A stretch of DNA of 64,000 bases from Aphrocallistes beatrix. Taxonomy: Eukaryota; Porifera; Hexactinellida; Sceptrulophora; Aphrocallistidae. The notes under the pieces are model-generated. The model saw only the letters and a list, made by a program, of their open reading frames with translations, did not search any database and had not been told where the DNA came from. Every line of letters begins with the position of its first letter. The first letter of the stretch is position 1. The position numbers were made by a program, and so were the translations under genes. The stretch is taken from NCBI GenBank assembly GCA_963281255.1, contig OY725494.1:4229934-4293933 (forward strand), in the 5' to 3' direction. This document shows, piece after piece, positions 31,322 to 42,274 of the stretch.

Positions 31322-33201
31322 GAATTATATTCAATCCATTGGCTATTCGAGTTCACACATCGTATTTTAGTATGACTATTAGTTTGCATGAAATGATTTT
31401 CAAATCTAATAATAGTAGTTCTATAGTTCTATGTTGTAATAAAGATGATACAATTCTTATGACCTTAAAATGAAGTGGAATGATGAGAGAACAAGATTCA
31501 ATGATGAGCTCACATATTCACGTAATACTTAACGATTTTCTGCAAGTTTCCTTTGGGAGGAGTATGTAATACAATTAAGGAAACAAACGTAATTTATAGC
31601 GAAGGTGAATTAGTGAGGAAAGGTCAGATTGAAACAATTAATGCAGAGATCGCTAAATCCACATGAAGTTACTTGTGTGTTGAATCACAATATTATTACA
31701 TTGATAGAATAAATTACTCGTTAAATTAGGGACTGGAGCAGTATTCTTTAAAATTATTAATTATTTCAATTTTATCCAATTAAATTGGACCACATAGAGG
31801 ATTTACAAGACCCTCGGATGGCTTGGGGGTTTTCTATTTATAGAAATGCCCCAAATATTTATGACTTCCCCGCCCAAAATAGCTTAAACCGGAAATGACG
31901 AGACAGATTCCAGGGGCAACGGAGTTAAAGCCCTGAATTGGCAAATAAAATCTGAAGACCAAATTAGAACCGGAGTATGCTGTAGAATTTGCTAGTTTAG
32001 CAGTACTCAACAAATCAGGTTTGGTGGCGAGAGTCACCAAAATATAGTGATAAGTCACCAAATTATGAGCGGGGTAGCTTATTAAGCCACCAAAGTTTTA
32101 TCAGTACTGGTCTATTGCTGTATAATTTGGTGGTTCTTATTCACCCACAAAGAATAGAATGGTGGACAAGAAAACCACCAATAGATGTTGATTTGTTGAG
32201 TTTGGACAGATACATAAGCAAAAATGGACTACAGTCGTCAGTCGTTTTTTGTCGCCTAGGCTATGAAATCGATTAGACAAAAACACCGACTTTATTTTGT
32301 ACAATATACATAATAAATTGTCTGAACAGAGGATTGAATTGAGATGGAGGGATGATGATAGACAAATAAAATTTTAAAAATAGCTAACTAGATTCATGAG
32401 ACTCAAATCTTCATCAAATGTACAAAGTATGCCATGCTATCTATAAATCTATAAACTTTTAGAAGATTATTATAGAATTGTGTTTTTTTTCTTTAATGTT
32501 GATAAGTTAAAATATAGTTAAGTAATATCAATGTTGCACCAATAGTTCAATATTCGGTTAGACCAAATACTACGTATTTGAAAAATAGTTGATATTCGGT
32601 TGGGAACCGAATATCAAATATTTATTCGTATTCGGTTAGAGAATATTCATGAATACTGACATTCCGTTCAATCAGTTTCAACCTTGGTGATAATATATTT
32701 TCTAACTAATTACCTATCAAATGCAGTCACGATCTGTAAAACATACAGTACCATAACAATGTACAGTCCTCTATTAAAGATTATTTCAGCCCCGCAGTAT
32801 TAGAATTTATGAAGTATCTGAATATTATCGGTACATATTCGTGTTCGGTTGTAGTAACTGAATATTATCAGTATTCGTGTTCGGTTAGGGAACTATTCGT
32901 GAATACTGATATTCCGTTCAATCTGTTTCAACCTTGAGTAATAGTAATGTTTCTTCTAACCAATCCCTTCGTACTATCGGATTAACTGGTGATATCATTG
33001 ATATGCATTTTATTTATTAATAAATAACTGTAAACTATTTGCTTGCTCTATGCTCATGTAAAGTATTCAAGTCATCTACTGCAAAGTAGGGAAATGCATG
33101 CAAAATGCGAACAAAAGGAAAAAGCTAGAAAATGCTGAAATGTATGATGCAAAAAGGTGAATAGAGTTTCACGCACTTTAGTAATACTGTAGTCGAGTAG
33201 C
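31322..33201. other. Gene-free sequence with two local repeat clusters
   Basis: Around 32010-32200 the words TTTGGTGG and CACCAAA recur at least six times in both orientations. Around 32560-32700 and 32830-32960 a block is duplicated (cggttaggg/agag, then attccgttcaatc, then tttcaacctt). Both look transposon-derived. No coding region. Confidence 0.5.
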
Positions 33202-33669
33202 TTAATTATAAATGGGATGTATCGATGCGGAATCTGAGCAGTATCGTTTGTATATTTCAATATCGACCTTAAGCAGGGCTTTCTCTGTCTCCAGCTCAGA
33301 TCTTTCAAGTTTCAAAGCTTCGATGTCTTGAGTTGTTTGTCGAACTACTTTTCTTCTCAGAGCAGTGCTAACTCTTTTGTTTTCTTTCTTACGAAGGTCA
33401 AGAATGGAAGTGATCTCACTCTCATTTAGCTGCAGTGTGGAAAATATCTTTTCTAAACAGGAATAGGTAACCACAGTAACTTTCTTTCGATCCAAGCTAT
33501 CAATCCATTCAACAGGATTGGAACTATCTTTAACTAATAACTTCTTGCCGTGCTCAGTTATATATTCCTCGCTATAATTGATTGCATTTCTTTTGTTACT
33601 CGATGGGAAATTCTGCAAGTCATGCTTAGAATTGCTTAGCTGGGAATGAATTTCGCTAATTGAACTCAT
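33202..33669 (-). CDS. D1: divergent bZIP-like protein
   Basis: Single-exon, 155 residues, start MSSISEIHSQLSN. The N-terminal half is polar without a known domain (includes EYITEHGKKLLVKD). From about residue 80: YSCLEKIFSTLQLNESEIT, resembling the extended homology helix before the basic region of Maf/CNC factors, then RKKENKRVSTALRRKVVR, which contains N-x7-R, the core bZIP pattern, and then a coiled coil with leucines seven apart (EALKLERSELETEKALL). The zipper register relative to the basic region is not canonical, so DNA binding is not assured. It differs from D2-D5 in its N-terminus and is probably the oldest member of the cluster. A nuclear regulator is the likely role. Confidence 0.65.
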   Translation of the reverse strand: MSSISEIHSQLSNSKHDLQNFPSSNKRNAINYSEEYITEHGKKLLVKDSSNPVEWIDSLDRKKVTVVTYSCLEKIFSTLQLNESEITSILDLRKKENKRVSTALRRKVVRQTTQDIEALKLERSELETEKALLKVDIEIYKRYCSDSASIHPIYN

Positions 33670-33730
33670 TACTATTGGCGAAGTGAATTTTGAATAATTG
33701 CAAATTCAGTTTTACAATTATCAATATTCA

Positions 33731-33744
33731 TTCTATTTATACTT
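33731..33744 (-). promoter_or_regulatory. TATA box of D1
   Basis: Minus strand reads AAGTATAAATAGAA, about 62-75 bases before the start codon, a strong TATA match. Confidence 0.65.
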
Positions 33745-34824
33745 TTTAAATAAAAAGTTTTTGTATTTATATTGACGATATCCACAAAAAAACCCAATTT
33801 AATACATTCTGGTATCGTCAAAAAAGAACTAATAATCACCTTTACGGACCAATCAACAAATATTTGTATACTCCAGGTCAGAAAAACCATCTCGAGATGA
33901 CATTGAACTTCTTGAATAAAATCAAGTTAAAGTGCAGATTTCACTGTATCTGCAGTAATAGGGTTTTCTTCCACGACTGTACACTAATATATCGACAACT
34001 TTAATAGTTCATTTAGATTAAGTACGTAATTCAATATCTGCTCTATTATTGTCATCCTATCTATGGAAAGAGCAAGTTAGTAAGATATTGATTAGGTTTT
34101 GGTTACCATCAGTTAGACAATCTCTCAGACATGGAGTCATAACAAACGAAACCATAGACAAACATATTTTCAGTTCATTATCAAATTAAATAAAATTTAA
34201 TTATAAATCATTTGATAATGTAGGGAATACGTAGCTATCTCTACTAAAAGCAGAAATGAAAGTATGAGGTAGAATCAGTAATCACTTTTTAATATGATAA
34301 GAGATATGGAGCATTACTTACGTTAATGATATATTCTTAGTATACAAAGTGGCTACGGTTAACTAGATATTTTTAAAATTATATATCCCTAGCTAGTGTT
34401 CGAATAAGTAGATTTTAAAATAATTTCTTTTTTAAGTTGCTAATGATCGAGCATAGAATGAAACTTCGTAAATATTAGTATATTCTATTCATTCTTTTTA
34501 ATTAAATATTCTACTAATCAACGCAACTTTTATTTCTACAATGGACTCATCAGTCTTGTACAACTTGTAGAAACAACACTAATTTTATCGTATCAGAGTG
34601 TCATGTTCGATTGGGTAGAAGCAATTAAATAAGGATATGAATACTGTTGCATAATATCTGCACTTTTGTTGAGCAATAAACCATTGTAGAACATCTCATA
34701 ATAAATTCAATGGAGGTTTAGGAGAAAATTAATCAAAAATTGCGAAATTAATCAAAAAAGGAAGTTGTAATTTCTACAATTATTCGGTGAGGAGAAGGTT
34801 CATCAAAAGAAGAAAGATTTTGGG
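33745..34824. other. Divergent intergenic region between D1 and D2
   Basis: D1 and D2 are transcribed away from each other. No further gene; AT-rich with an unexplained run of short A/T tracts. Confidence 0.5.
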
Positions 34825-34832
34825 TATAAAAT
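34825..34832 (+). promoter_or_regulatory. TATA box of D2
   Basis: TATAAAAT in GGGTATAAAATG, 67 bases before the ATG. The leader downstream (taatacaatcaataacaact) is shared with D3 and D5. Confidence 0.65.
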
Positions 34833-34891
34833 GAAAAAAAAAACACAATAAAATATAATCCTTAGAGGTAATACAATCAATAACAACTCTA

Positions 34892-35725
34892 ATGAGCTTA
34901 CAAACTATAAAGGATGTCAATAATAGTGATTATAGTGATAATGATGGATATCCTCCTCCTTTTGATTATAATGAAATTGGTGACTACATACACCAATGGA
35001 TCTACCCACCTGTGCAATACAATGTCAACTCAGAGAATCAGTCCGAATCAATAACTTCTCCGACTCCAATGCTCAGAGAGCTAGATGAGGATACCAGGTG
35101 TGTAGATAAAGTTAGTGAAGTTCCCTGTAGATGTACATATCTCCCTGATACCTGTATCAGGTCCACAGGAAGAAAACAATCCCTTCGTGAATTTGAGGAT
35201 TCTAGCATTTCATTTACACAAGATGTTGACTTCTCAGTCAATCCATTCGAATCAGTAGACACCCAACACACTCCAGTACTCGGAGAGCTAGATGAGGATA
35301 CCGGATGTAGAGATAAAGTTAATAACATTAGGAGGTGTGTAGCTCTATCTGATAGTTGTATTAGATCTAGAGGAAGGGAACTGTTCCGATGTGAAGATGA
35401 GGACCCTAGCATTCCATTTACACAAAACACCAATTTTAACAGAAGTATGATTGCTTCTCTCACACATGAAAGTTTGAAAAACGCTTCCAGAATTCTCAAT
35501 CTAAGTAAAGATGAAATTCAGTTTGTAAATAAAGCTAGAGATAGAGAGAACAGGAAGATTAACACTGGAAACAGCAGAAGTAAAGAGAAAAAAGAAATAA
35601 TTAAGCAAAAAGAAGAAATAGAGAAAATGGAAGATCAGAAGATTCAATTAAAGGAAGAGAAGTCAGAGCTGGAATGGGAAATAAAAGAATATAAACGTTT
35701 ATCAACCAATTTAAGGTCATTTTGA
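34892..35725 (+). CDS. D2: bZIP-like protein with internally duplicated acidic segment
   Basis: Single-exon, 277 residues. N-terminus MSLQTIKDVNNSDYSDNDGY is rich in Asp/Ser/Tyr and acidic. Two related segments of about 70 residues follow, each with LxELDEDTxCxDKV, a Cys-containing loop and SI.FTQ. D3 and D5 have only one, so a coding duplication happened here. The C-terminus (about 190-277) has a helix with NLSKDEIQFVNKARDR, a basic region (RKINTGNSRSKEKK) and a coiled coil with hydrophobic residues at zipper positions (I236, I243, M246, L253, L260, I264, Y267). Layout matches Maf/CNC bZIP proteins, but the invariant Asn of N-x7-R is Arg221 here (R221 to R229), so sequence preference or binding may be altered. 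A nuclear regulator, possibly only a dimerisation partner, is inferred. Confidence 0.7.
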   Translation: MSLQTIKDVNNSDYSDNDGYPPPFDYNEIGDYIHQWIYPPVQYNVNSENQSESITSPTPMLRELDEDTRCVDKVSEVPCRCTYLPDTCIRSTGRKQSLREFEDSSISFTQDVDFSVNPFESVDTQHTPVLGELDEDTGCRDKVNNIRRCVALSDSCIRSRGRELFRCEDEDPSIPFTQNTNFNRSMIASLTHESLKNASRILNLSKDEIQFVNKARDRENRKINTGNSRSKEKKEIIKQKEEIEKMEDQKIQLKEEKSELEWEIKEYKRLSTNLRSF

Positions 35726-36354
35726 AAGGAATTTGCATATAGAAACAACGCAACGCAAGCATATTCAGCTGCACATGTCACGTGCATATCCAGTTACACT
35801 GCTCTCCACTGCTCTCAGCTATTTTTGTATTTGTATACGGCGCTATTTTCTATCTAATTGCTAGCTTTTAGTTTTGAAAAAAAGTACAATTTAACCCAAA
35901 TATAATTACATAATCTTCAATTGAATGCTCGCAGTAGCATGTGATATAATGCGGATATGAATCAGTTGGATCATACATACAATTTGAACTAAGTCCAGCA
36001 CGCTTCGTGTACGTCAACAAATAAGAGATTTGTATGACCATATTTGGTGTGCGAGTATATCCAAATTACCAGCATGACCATTGGGAATTTTCCCATCGCT
36101 AATTTAAGAATATCACATTCCAGGAAACTCGGATAATTTTCGCTGAAAATAGCGTGCAAATGATTGCTAATTAAAATCAGTAGTTCAGTACCTCCAACTG
36201 ACTGTCAAACCCCCTAAGAACATATACATTAATGGATTTGGGGATATACATATGTCAAACTTTACTTTTTATACCGTGCCTCTACCTTAACATTTGAACA
36301 GCCTTATAAGTTAGGTTCACAAACTAATGCGCTATTAGTGTATGTAGTGCACTA

Positions 36355-36505
36355 TAATAATGTACAATATGAATGCACTATAATAATGTACTACAATATG
36401 AATGCACTATAATAATGTACAATATGAATGCACTATAATAATGTACTACAATATGAATGCACTATAATAATGTACTACAATATGAATGCACTATAATAAT
36501 GTACA
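36355..36505 (+). repeat. Tandem repeat, 26-29 bp units
   Basis: About six copies of TGCACTATAATAATGTAC(TAC)AATATGAA in a row; units alternate between forms with and without the extra TAC. Lies immediately next to the left arm of the inverted duplication. Confidence 0.9.
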
Positions 36506-36524
36506 AGAAAGAATTTTGACTCGA

Positions 36525-36595
36525 AGGCCACTTTTGGTCGGCTTAAAAATCGTTCCCCAAACCAATTTGGTCGCGGGCCATTTTTTCGTGACAGT
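36525..36595 (-). mobile_element. Fragment of the GGCCCG hAT-like element
   Basis: On the minus strand, ctgtcacgaaaaaatgg then gaccaaatt and gccgaccaaaa, matching 38536-38605. A remnant of the same family as 38496-38950. Confidence 0.55.
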
Positions 36596-36616
36596 GCAAT
36601 CTTTATCTGGTGTAAA

Positions 36617-37377
36617 TGTTGCAGTGCAAACGCGAGATTGGTGTACACGCGTGTGCACCAGCGTGAACGCGTGTACACCAACTAGCTGGTGTACACGCGT
36701 GTACACTGGTGTAAACCCGGGTTTCCATTAAGTTTGATAATCTCGCGTTTACACCAGTGTAAACGTGAATACTTATATAATTAAATATTGTGGTTGATTT
36801 ATTACTCTAAAATATGATATGATGAGACGTATACTAATTACATCTTCTAATCTGATTTATTCTCGTGTGCAATTCGATTTCAATAAGTATTATAATCTCG
36901 GTTTCTAGTTTTATTACTTAGGGAATTTTAGACACATGCATTGAGATATTTGTATATAGAAAAGGGACATTTGCGTAGAATTATCTTCGGTACTATTGTG
37001 GGATTGTTGCAGTGTGTACGCTACCCACTGTGAACGCGTTCACACCGGTGTATATAATATTTTGTAATATTTCAAAAATATTTCTTTAATTTTTTTGTAC
37101 TTGAACATACACTATATAGTTAGTTCCTACGTTAATTAATATAGTATACTGTTTTAACAATAAACAATTCATCATATCGTATTCTAGAGTAATAAATCAA
37201 CCACAATATTTAATTATATAGGTACTCGCGTTTACACTGGTGTAAACACGAGATTATCAAACTTAATGGAAACCCGGGTTTACACCAGTGTACACGCGTG
37301 TACACCAGCTAGTTGGTGTACACGCGTTCACACTGGTGTACACGCGTGTACACCAATCTCGCGTTTGCACTGCAACA
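36617..37377. mobile_element. Long terminal-inverted-repeat element with GTGTACACGCG motifs
   Basis: About 200-base inverted ends: left TGTTGCAGTGCAAACGCGAG, right (reversed) the same 20 bases, continuing through palindromic GTGTACACGCGTGTACAC blocks, a GGAAACCCGGGTTTACACC region and an AT-rich inner part (aatattgtggttgatttatt). TAAA stands on both sides (36613-36616, 37378-37381) and may be the target duplication. No coding region inside. Each end can fold on itself as well as pair with the other. Superfamily not assigned. Confidence 0.8.
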
Positions 37378-37841
37378 TAAATTCCAATATCGTATTTTCG
37401 CAACTACCTATTTTTAAATATGCTAGGGACTAGCTTTCAACGGTTTTATCATGAGCAACAGATTCGAATATCAAATGTGAAATGTAGCAATAGTATTGCG
37501 AATATTTTGTTTGAAACTATCACTTTTGAAACAGACACGAATATTTGCATATCGCCAGCGCAAGCGAGCGAAGCGGGCTTGTTTTAAAAATTCACTATTA
37601 ACCTCATTCATTTCAGGATATAATATAAATATTTCTAAATTGAATAAGCTTCCCATAGGAATTGAGTTATGGAAGATCGTAACTGGACAATAGATAAAAT
37701 GGCTGAAGTACTAATCTCATAGATTGATTCTAATCTAATTAAGTAGGATATTCTCAGTTTACAGACAATGGATTACTTAAGTAAAGATAAATGGTAACTT
37801 TTAACAATCAAATGATAGAAGGTTGTATTTAATAATTTTGA

Positions 37842-38015
37842 TCGGGGTTTTTCTTATACTGGGTTCCTTACTAATCGGTTTATTCTTACTCTTTATTGTA
37901 AGAAATTCCTTGGTTTACTAGTACATACCATCGGTTTTTTATTACTCACGGTTTATTCTTATAACCGGTTTATCCTTACATCAGTTTATCCTTACAACGG
38001 TTTATTCTTACTACT
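37842..38015 (+). repeat. Array of CGGTTTATTCTTAC
   Basis: At least five variants of (C/A)GGTTTAT(T/C)CTTAC, ending next to a MITE at 38021. It resembles the subterminal array of a pogo-type element of which the rest is not recognisable. Confidence 0.65.
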
Positions 38016-38020
38016 AAGTA

Positions 38021-38205
38021 CAGTCAGGGTCGCTTATTATGAACCCGATTAATATGAACATTCGTATATTATGAACTAACTTCCTGGTCCCAATTTCAAT
38101 TTTTAGATAGGATTTGTATTGAATCAAGTTCGCTTAATATGAAGTATCTCTATTATGAACATATTTTTTGGTCCCCTGGTGGTTCACAATAAGCGACCCT
38201 GACTG
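38021..38205. mobile_element. CAGTCAGGGTCGC MITE
   Basis: 185 bases, TA at 38019-38020 and 38206-38207, same perfect termini as 22100-22284 and nearly identical inside, so a recent relative of that copy. Confidence 0.92.
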
Positions 38206-38495
38206 TACGTATATTGATCTGAAAAGAAATAGTAAGAAAAAACGGTTTCGGCTGTATCACTATCATAGGCATAAATAACCTCATTGTTTAGAGCGAGGGG
38301 ATGGAGTGTTAATTAAAATCATCCCACACATTTTGGGATGACAGATCGATACCAATACAGTTCGGCTGTCTCAGTGTTTTGATGCTTCGCAGGATGTGGA
38401 AAGTTTGTGATTCATTGTATGCAAAATTCTTCAATTAGCAGCAACAAAACTGGTTGTTGATTTTTATTATCGATGATATATACTGAACTACATTG

Positions 38496-38950
38496 CAGGC
38501 CCGGCGGAAGCGGTCGGGCCAATCGGGCCCGGGCCTGTCACGAAAAAAATGGTCCGGGGGGACCAATTTTGGCCTGACAGGCCCGACCAAAAATTGAGCT
38601 CGAATATTTATGTCGATAACGATTTTTCTGTATCTAGCGCATGCTGTTTACATTGGAGTTCGGCGAACACGACACGAACACGAACCGTATTCGTGTTCGT
38701 ATTCGTGATAACTATACCCGTCTCTCTGTCTTCGGACGATTTCGCTGATTGTTCGTATTTATAAATCAACTGACTGTTCAATCAAGTAATGTTGATTGAA
38801 ATAATATTAGATCGAAAAAAATTATATTGCATCATACGTGTGTGTAATATGCATTAAATATTTCCTATCTGAATCAGGAAATACTGTTAAAAAGCAAAAA
38901 AAATTTTAGCTTTGGGCCCGACCAAATGAAAAGTGCTTCCGCCGGACCTG
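38496..38950. mobile_element. hAT-like element with CAGGCCCGGCGGAAGC ends
   Basis: Ends CAGGCCCGGCGGAAGC and, reversed, CAGGTCCGGCGGAAGC. CATTG flanks both sides exactly (38491-38495 and 38951-38955), a 5-bp target duplication. Inside the ends the GGCCCGACCAAA motif recurs inverted. No transposase; the 71-codon frame at 38549 is not protein-like. Confidence 0.75.
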
Positions 38951-39344
38951 CATTGTTATGTTTACTCGATTGTTATAAATCTTCAACGAAAACAAGAAAA
39001 GTATTTTATTGCTATCCATTGTATATAATTATGTTTACAATTCCCGGGTACAGGGCTTCTTATACCCGAGTATTCGAATAATGATCGAAATTTTGGACCC
39101 GGGAATCGTCTAGGTCTTTGAGAACCAGGTTCCACTCATACTTGTAGTAATAATTGTACTATCAAAACTTTAGGATATTTTCTGTAGGGGGGCGATAGAT
39201 TGGTTTACATAAACCAATTAATTCCACTGCCAAATAGTCCCTTTTATTGTATGTTTGCAAGTGAATAGTCACTATTGTTTAGTTTTCAATCCATTTATTT
39301 GTATTATAAAAAAAGTCGAATTTTGTTGGTCAGCACAATTTGTC

Positions 39345-39480
39345 ACCTAGTGCATCGGCGAGGTGAAAAATTTCGCTTGGATCTTCGAACGTCCTTGTAG
39401 ACTAATTAATATCCATCTGTATGCCAAATTTCATAGTTCTAGCATCACCCAATTCTTCAATCAACTTGAACAAACAAACA
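39345..39480 (+). repeat. SINE/RTE-like 3' fragment
   Basis: Contains AAATTTCGCTTGGATCTTCG, repeated at about 48154-48175 as AAATTTCGCTTAGATCTTCG, then TGCCAAATTTCATAGTTCTA and a terminal AACAAACAAACA. The caaatttca...aacaaacaaaca arrangement is typical of RTE-type LINE and SINE tails. The tail directly abuts the D4 pseudogene. Confidence 0.55.
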
Positions 39481-39484
39481 TCTT

Positions 39485-39794
39485 CTAGTTACAATTCCTT
39501 TCAAACCAATGAATTTCTTTCATCAGATCGAACCTCTCTACCCTTAATTGAATATTCTGATCTTTCCTATTATTATTAACTTTATCTACACATCCGGTAT
39601 CATCATCTAGCTCTCTGAGCATTTGAGTCTGAGTTATTGATTCGGACTGATTCTCTGAGATGACATTGTATTGCACAGGTGAGAAGATGAATTGGTTAAA
39701 GTAGTCTTCAATTTCTTCATTGTAAACAAGAGGACGAAGATATCCATCATAATCATCATAATCACTATTATCCCTATCCTTTGTGTAAGCTCAC
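39485..39794 (-). pseudogene. D4: bZIP-like gene relic lacking the basic region
   Basis: Minus-strand copy of D2/D3/D5. The ATG has become GTG (39792-39794, ctctagtgagc in place of ctctaatgagc). The acidic N-terminus, the QYNVISENQSES block and LRELDDDTGC are recognisable. The protein then jumps from DKVNNNRK to DQNIQLRVERFDLMKEI, so the helix, basic region and first half of the coiled coil are deleted. The TATA box is preserved at 39851-39863. Non-functional by start loss and deletion. Confidence 0.8.
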
Positions 39795-39850
39795 TAGAGT
39801 TTTATTGATTGGATTATCTCTAAGGATTATATTTAATTCTCTTTGTTTTG

Positions 39851-39863
39851 ATCATTTTATACT
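39851..39863 (-). promoter_or_regulatory. TATA box of D4 relic
   Basis: Minus strand AGTATAAAATGAT, the same promoter as D5, left over from duplication. Confidence 0.55.
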
Positions 39864-40776
39864 AAAATTTATTTTGATGAACCTTTTCTCACTCATCAAA
39901 TAATTGTAGAAATTATACCCTTTTTGATTGATTTTCTCCTAAACCTTCATTGAATTTATTATTAACTGTTAATTGTTCATATATCCTTACTTCCATTGTC
40001 TGAAAACTGAGAATATCTTACTAAATTTGATTAAGATAAATGTATATGAGTATCTAATAGATTAGTATTTTGCCATCATATATATTGTCCAAGTTACAAT
40101 TCTTCGATCGGGATCAGGTTCAAGTTGGGTTATAATACAACAATATATTGAATATATTCGAGTTTAGGTTCAAATACAAATTAAAGTTCGGGTTCTGAAA
40201 AGTTGGCACTGGGTTATACTCCTAAATACTACATACACTAAAAGTATATCAAAATACCTACACTTAAACAATGTCATTCATTTGTAAACTTAACATATTA
40301 CAAGGCCGTTCAAATGTTAAGGTAAAGGCACGGGATACCAAAGTTTGCATGACGAAATGTCCCAATTATCTTATTAAGTATCAATCATTCGCACGATATA
40401 TTCAGTGAAAATCATTTTCCTGGAAGGTGATATTCTTAAATTGTCATTGGGAAAATTGCCTAATGGTCATGCTAGTAATTTGATATTACTCCTACACCAA
40501 ATATGGTCATACAAACCTCTTATTTATTGACGTACATGAAGCGTGCTGGACTTTTTACAAAAGTTCAAATGTATGTATGATCCAACTGATTCATATTCAC
40601 ATTATATCACATGCTACTGCGAGCATTCAATTGAAGATTGTGTAATTTATTTTGAATTAAGTTGTACTTTTTTTAATTTCAAAAATAAAAGCTAGCAATT
40701 AGATATAAAATAGTGCCGTATACAAATACAAAAATAGCTGAGAGCAGTGGAGAGCAGTGTAACTGGATATGCACGT

Positions 40777-41509
40777 TAGTGTTTAGACTCCGGATAGAAT
40801 CCGGATATCAACATTCCTACATATATCCGGTATCCGGATGGTAATTAGTCGGATATCCGGATATTTAGGAAAGTTTAGATATCTAGCTGCAATTGATAGT
40901 TAGTCAATGATTCATAGAGTCAGTGTCATTATATTATTAACAACTTCGCTGATATTGATGTAATTCAATTGTCAGACATAATTGTTATGTTCATCGTCCC
41001 AGAATCCATAATTTACATAAAACGCATAATTATTGTGGAAGCCTAACTGTAGGTACGAGTATATTATATAATAGTGACATCAGTTTAGGATTGTTTGAAA
41101 ATATGGGAACTAGGTTTAAAAAGTCTGAAGTTTGGGATCACGGCGATATAGCAAAATGCAAAACCTTAGGAAACTAAATGACTAATAACTATACCGTAGT
41201 TCGTTTAGATATCTAGTATTACTATTCATATCCTCAATAAACATATTTATTAAATAATACATGCTAAAGAGCCTCTCTGTTCCCGTGGGTTATGTTCCTG
41301 AGAATTGTCGCGATTGGCAAAACGAGACAAAATATTTTCCGCGAATAATCGAAACAGCGAACGGCAAACTCGCGAACGGCGAGTGCTGCCTGGCATGGAT
41401 AATTGGGAAAAACTCGAATAGACATACTGTTAAACAGATATCCGGATACCTGGATGAAAAATTATCCGTTATCCGGATATCTGTGAATGGCGGATACTTC
41501 CAAACACTA
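40777..41509. mobile_element. hAT MITE with dated insertion site
   Basis: Ends TAGTGTTTAGACTCCGGAT and, reversed, TAGTGTTTGGAAGTATCCG; ATCCGGAT motifs repeat inside both ends. Target duplication of 8 bp: ATGCACGT (40769-40776) and ATGCATGT (41510-41517). The left arm of the inverted duplication (about 35778-35787) has a single uninterrupted copy. 733 bases, non-autonomous; the frame starting at 41261 is an accidental read-through into the next gene's antisense. Confidence 0.95.
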
Positions 41510-41571
41510 ATGCATGTGACATGTGCAGCAGAATATGCTTGCGTTGTGTTGTTTCTAGTTGCAAATTCCTT

Positions 41572-42201
41572 TCAAAATGACCTTAAATTGGTTGATAAGC
41601 GTTTATATTCTTTTATTTCCCATTCCAGCTCTGACTTCTCTTCCTTTAATTGAATCTTCTGATCTTCCATTTTCTCTATTTCCTCTTTTTGCTTAATTAT
41701 TTCTTTTTTCTCTTTACTTCTGCTGTTTCCAGTGTTAATCTTCCTGTTCTCTCTATCTCGAGCTTTATTTACAAACTGAATTTCATCTTTACTTAGATTG
41801 AGAATTCTGAAAGCATTTTTCAAACTTTCACGTGTGAGAGAAGCAATCATACTTCTGTCAAAATTGGTGTTTTGTGTAAATGGAATGCTAGGGTTCTCAT
41901 CTTCACATCGGAACAGTTCCCTTCCTCTAAATCTAATACAACTATCAGATAGAGCTACACACCTCCTAGCGTTATTAACTTTATCTCTACATCCGGTATC
42001 CTCATCTAGCTCTCTGAGCATTGGAGTCTGAGGAGTCATTGATTCGGACTGATTCTCTGAGTTGACATTGTATTGCACAGGTGGGAAGATCCATTGGTTA
42101 AAGTGGTCATCAATTTCTCCACTGTAATCAAAAGGAGGAGGACATCCATCATTATCACTATAATCACTACTATTGACATCCTTTATAGTTTGTAAGCTCA
42201 T
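41572..42201 (-). CDS. D3: bZIP-like protein
   Basis: Single-exon, 209 residues, MSLQTIKDVNSSDYSDNDGC. One acidic ELDEDTGC segment, then LTRESLKNAFRILNLSKDE, basic region RKINTGNSRSKEKK and a coiled coil almost identical to D2. As in D2, the conserved bZIP Asn is Arg. It is the inverted-duplicate partner of D2; D2 has since gained a second acidic segment (or D3 lost one). The frame is intact. Confidence 0.7.
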   Translation of the reverse strand: MSLQTIKDVNSSDYSDNDGCPPPFDYSGEIDDHFNQWIFPPVQYNVNSENQSESMTPQTPMLRELDEDTGCRDKVNNARRCVALSDSCIRFRGRELFRCEDENPSIPFTQNTNFDRSMIASLTRESLKNAFRILNLSKDEIQFVNKARDRENRKINTGNSRSKEKKEIIKQKEEIEKMEDQKIQLKEEKSELEWEIKEYKRLSTNLRSF

Positions 42202-42260
42202 TGAGTTGTTATTGATTGTATTATCTCTAAGGATTATATTTTATTGTGTTTGTTCGATCA

Positions 42261-42274
42261 TTTTTTATTTATAG
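42261..42274 (-). promoter_or_regulatory. TATA box of D3
   Basis: Minus strand CTATAAATAAAAAA, about 60-73 bases before the start codon. The sequence upstream of it (beyond 42280) differs from that of D2, marking the end of the duplicated block. Confidence 0.6.

Larger units (their letters stand above)
34820..36348 (+). repeat. Left arm of inverted segmental duplication (D2)
   Basis: Corresponds in reverse orientation to 40229-42280. Shared sequence includes the TATA box and leader, the D gene, and about 620 bases downstream (ccagttacactgctctccac; ccttaacatttgaacagcc). The right arm carries an extra 733-bp hAT element that this arm lacks. Confidence 0.85.

Noticed and set aside
35038..35499. 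153-codon minus-strand frame opposite D2 (and similar frames opposite D3 and D5)
   Set aside because: Exact antisense of the bZIP-like genes. The plus frame has paralogues, TATA box and motif conservation; the antisense frame is a shadow.
36486..36731. 81-codon frame with TRV(Y/C)TGVN repeats
   Set aside because: Produced by the GTGTACACGCG palindromes of the transposon end; frames on both strands show the same repetitive peptide.
41261..41653. 130-codon open frame on the plus strand
   Set aside because: It begins inside the hAT element and runs antisense into D3; composition follows the inverted terminal repeats and the opposite-strand gene. No promoter or family match.
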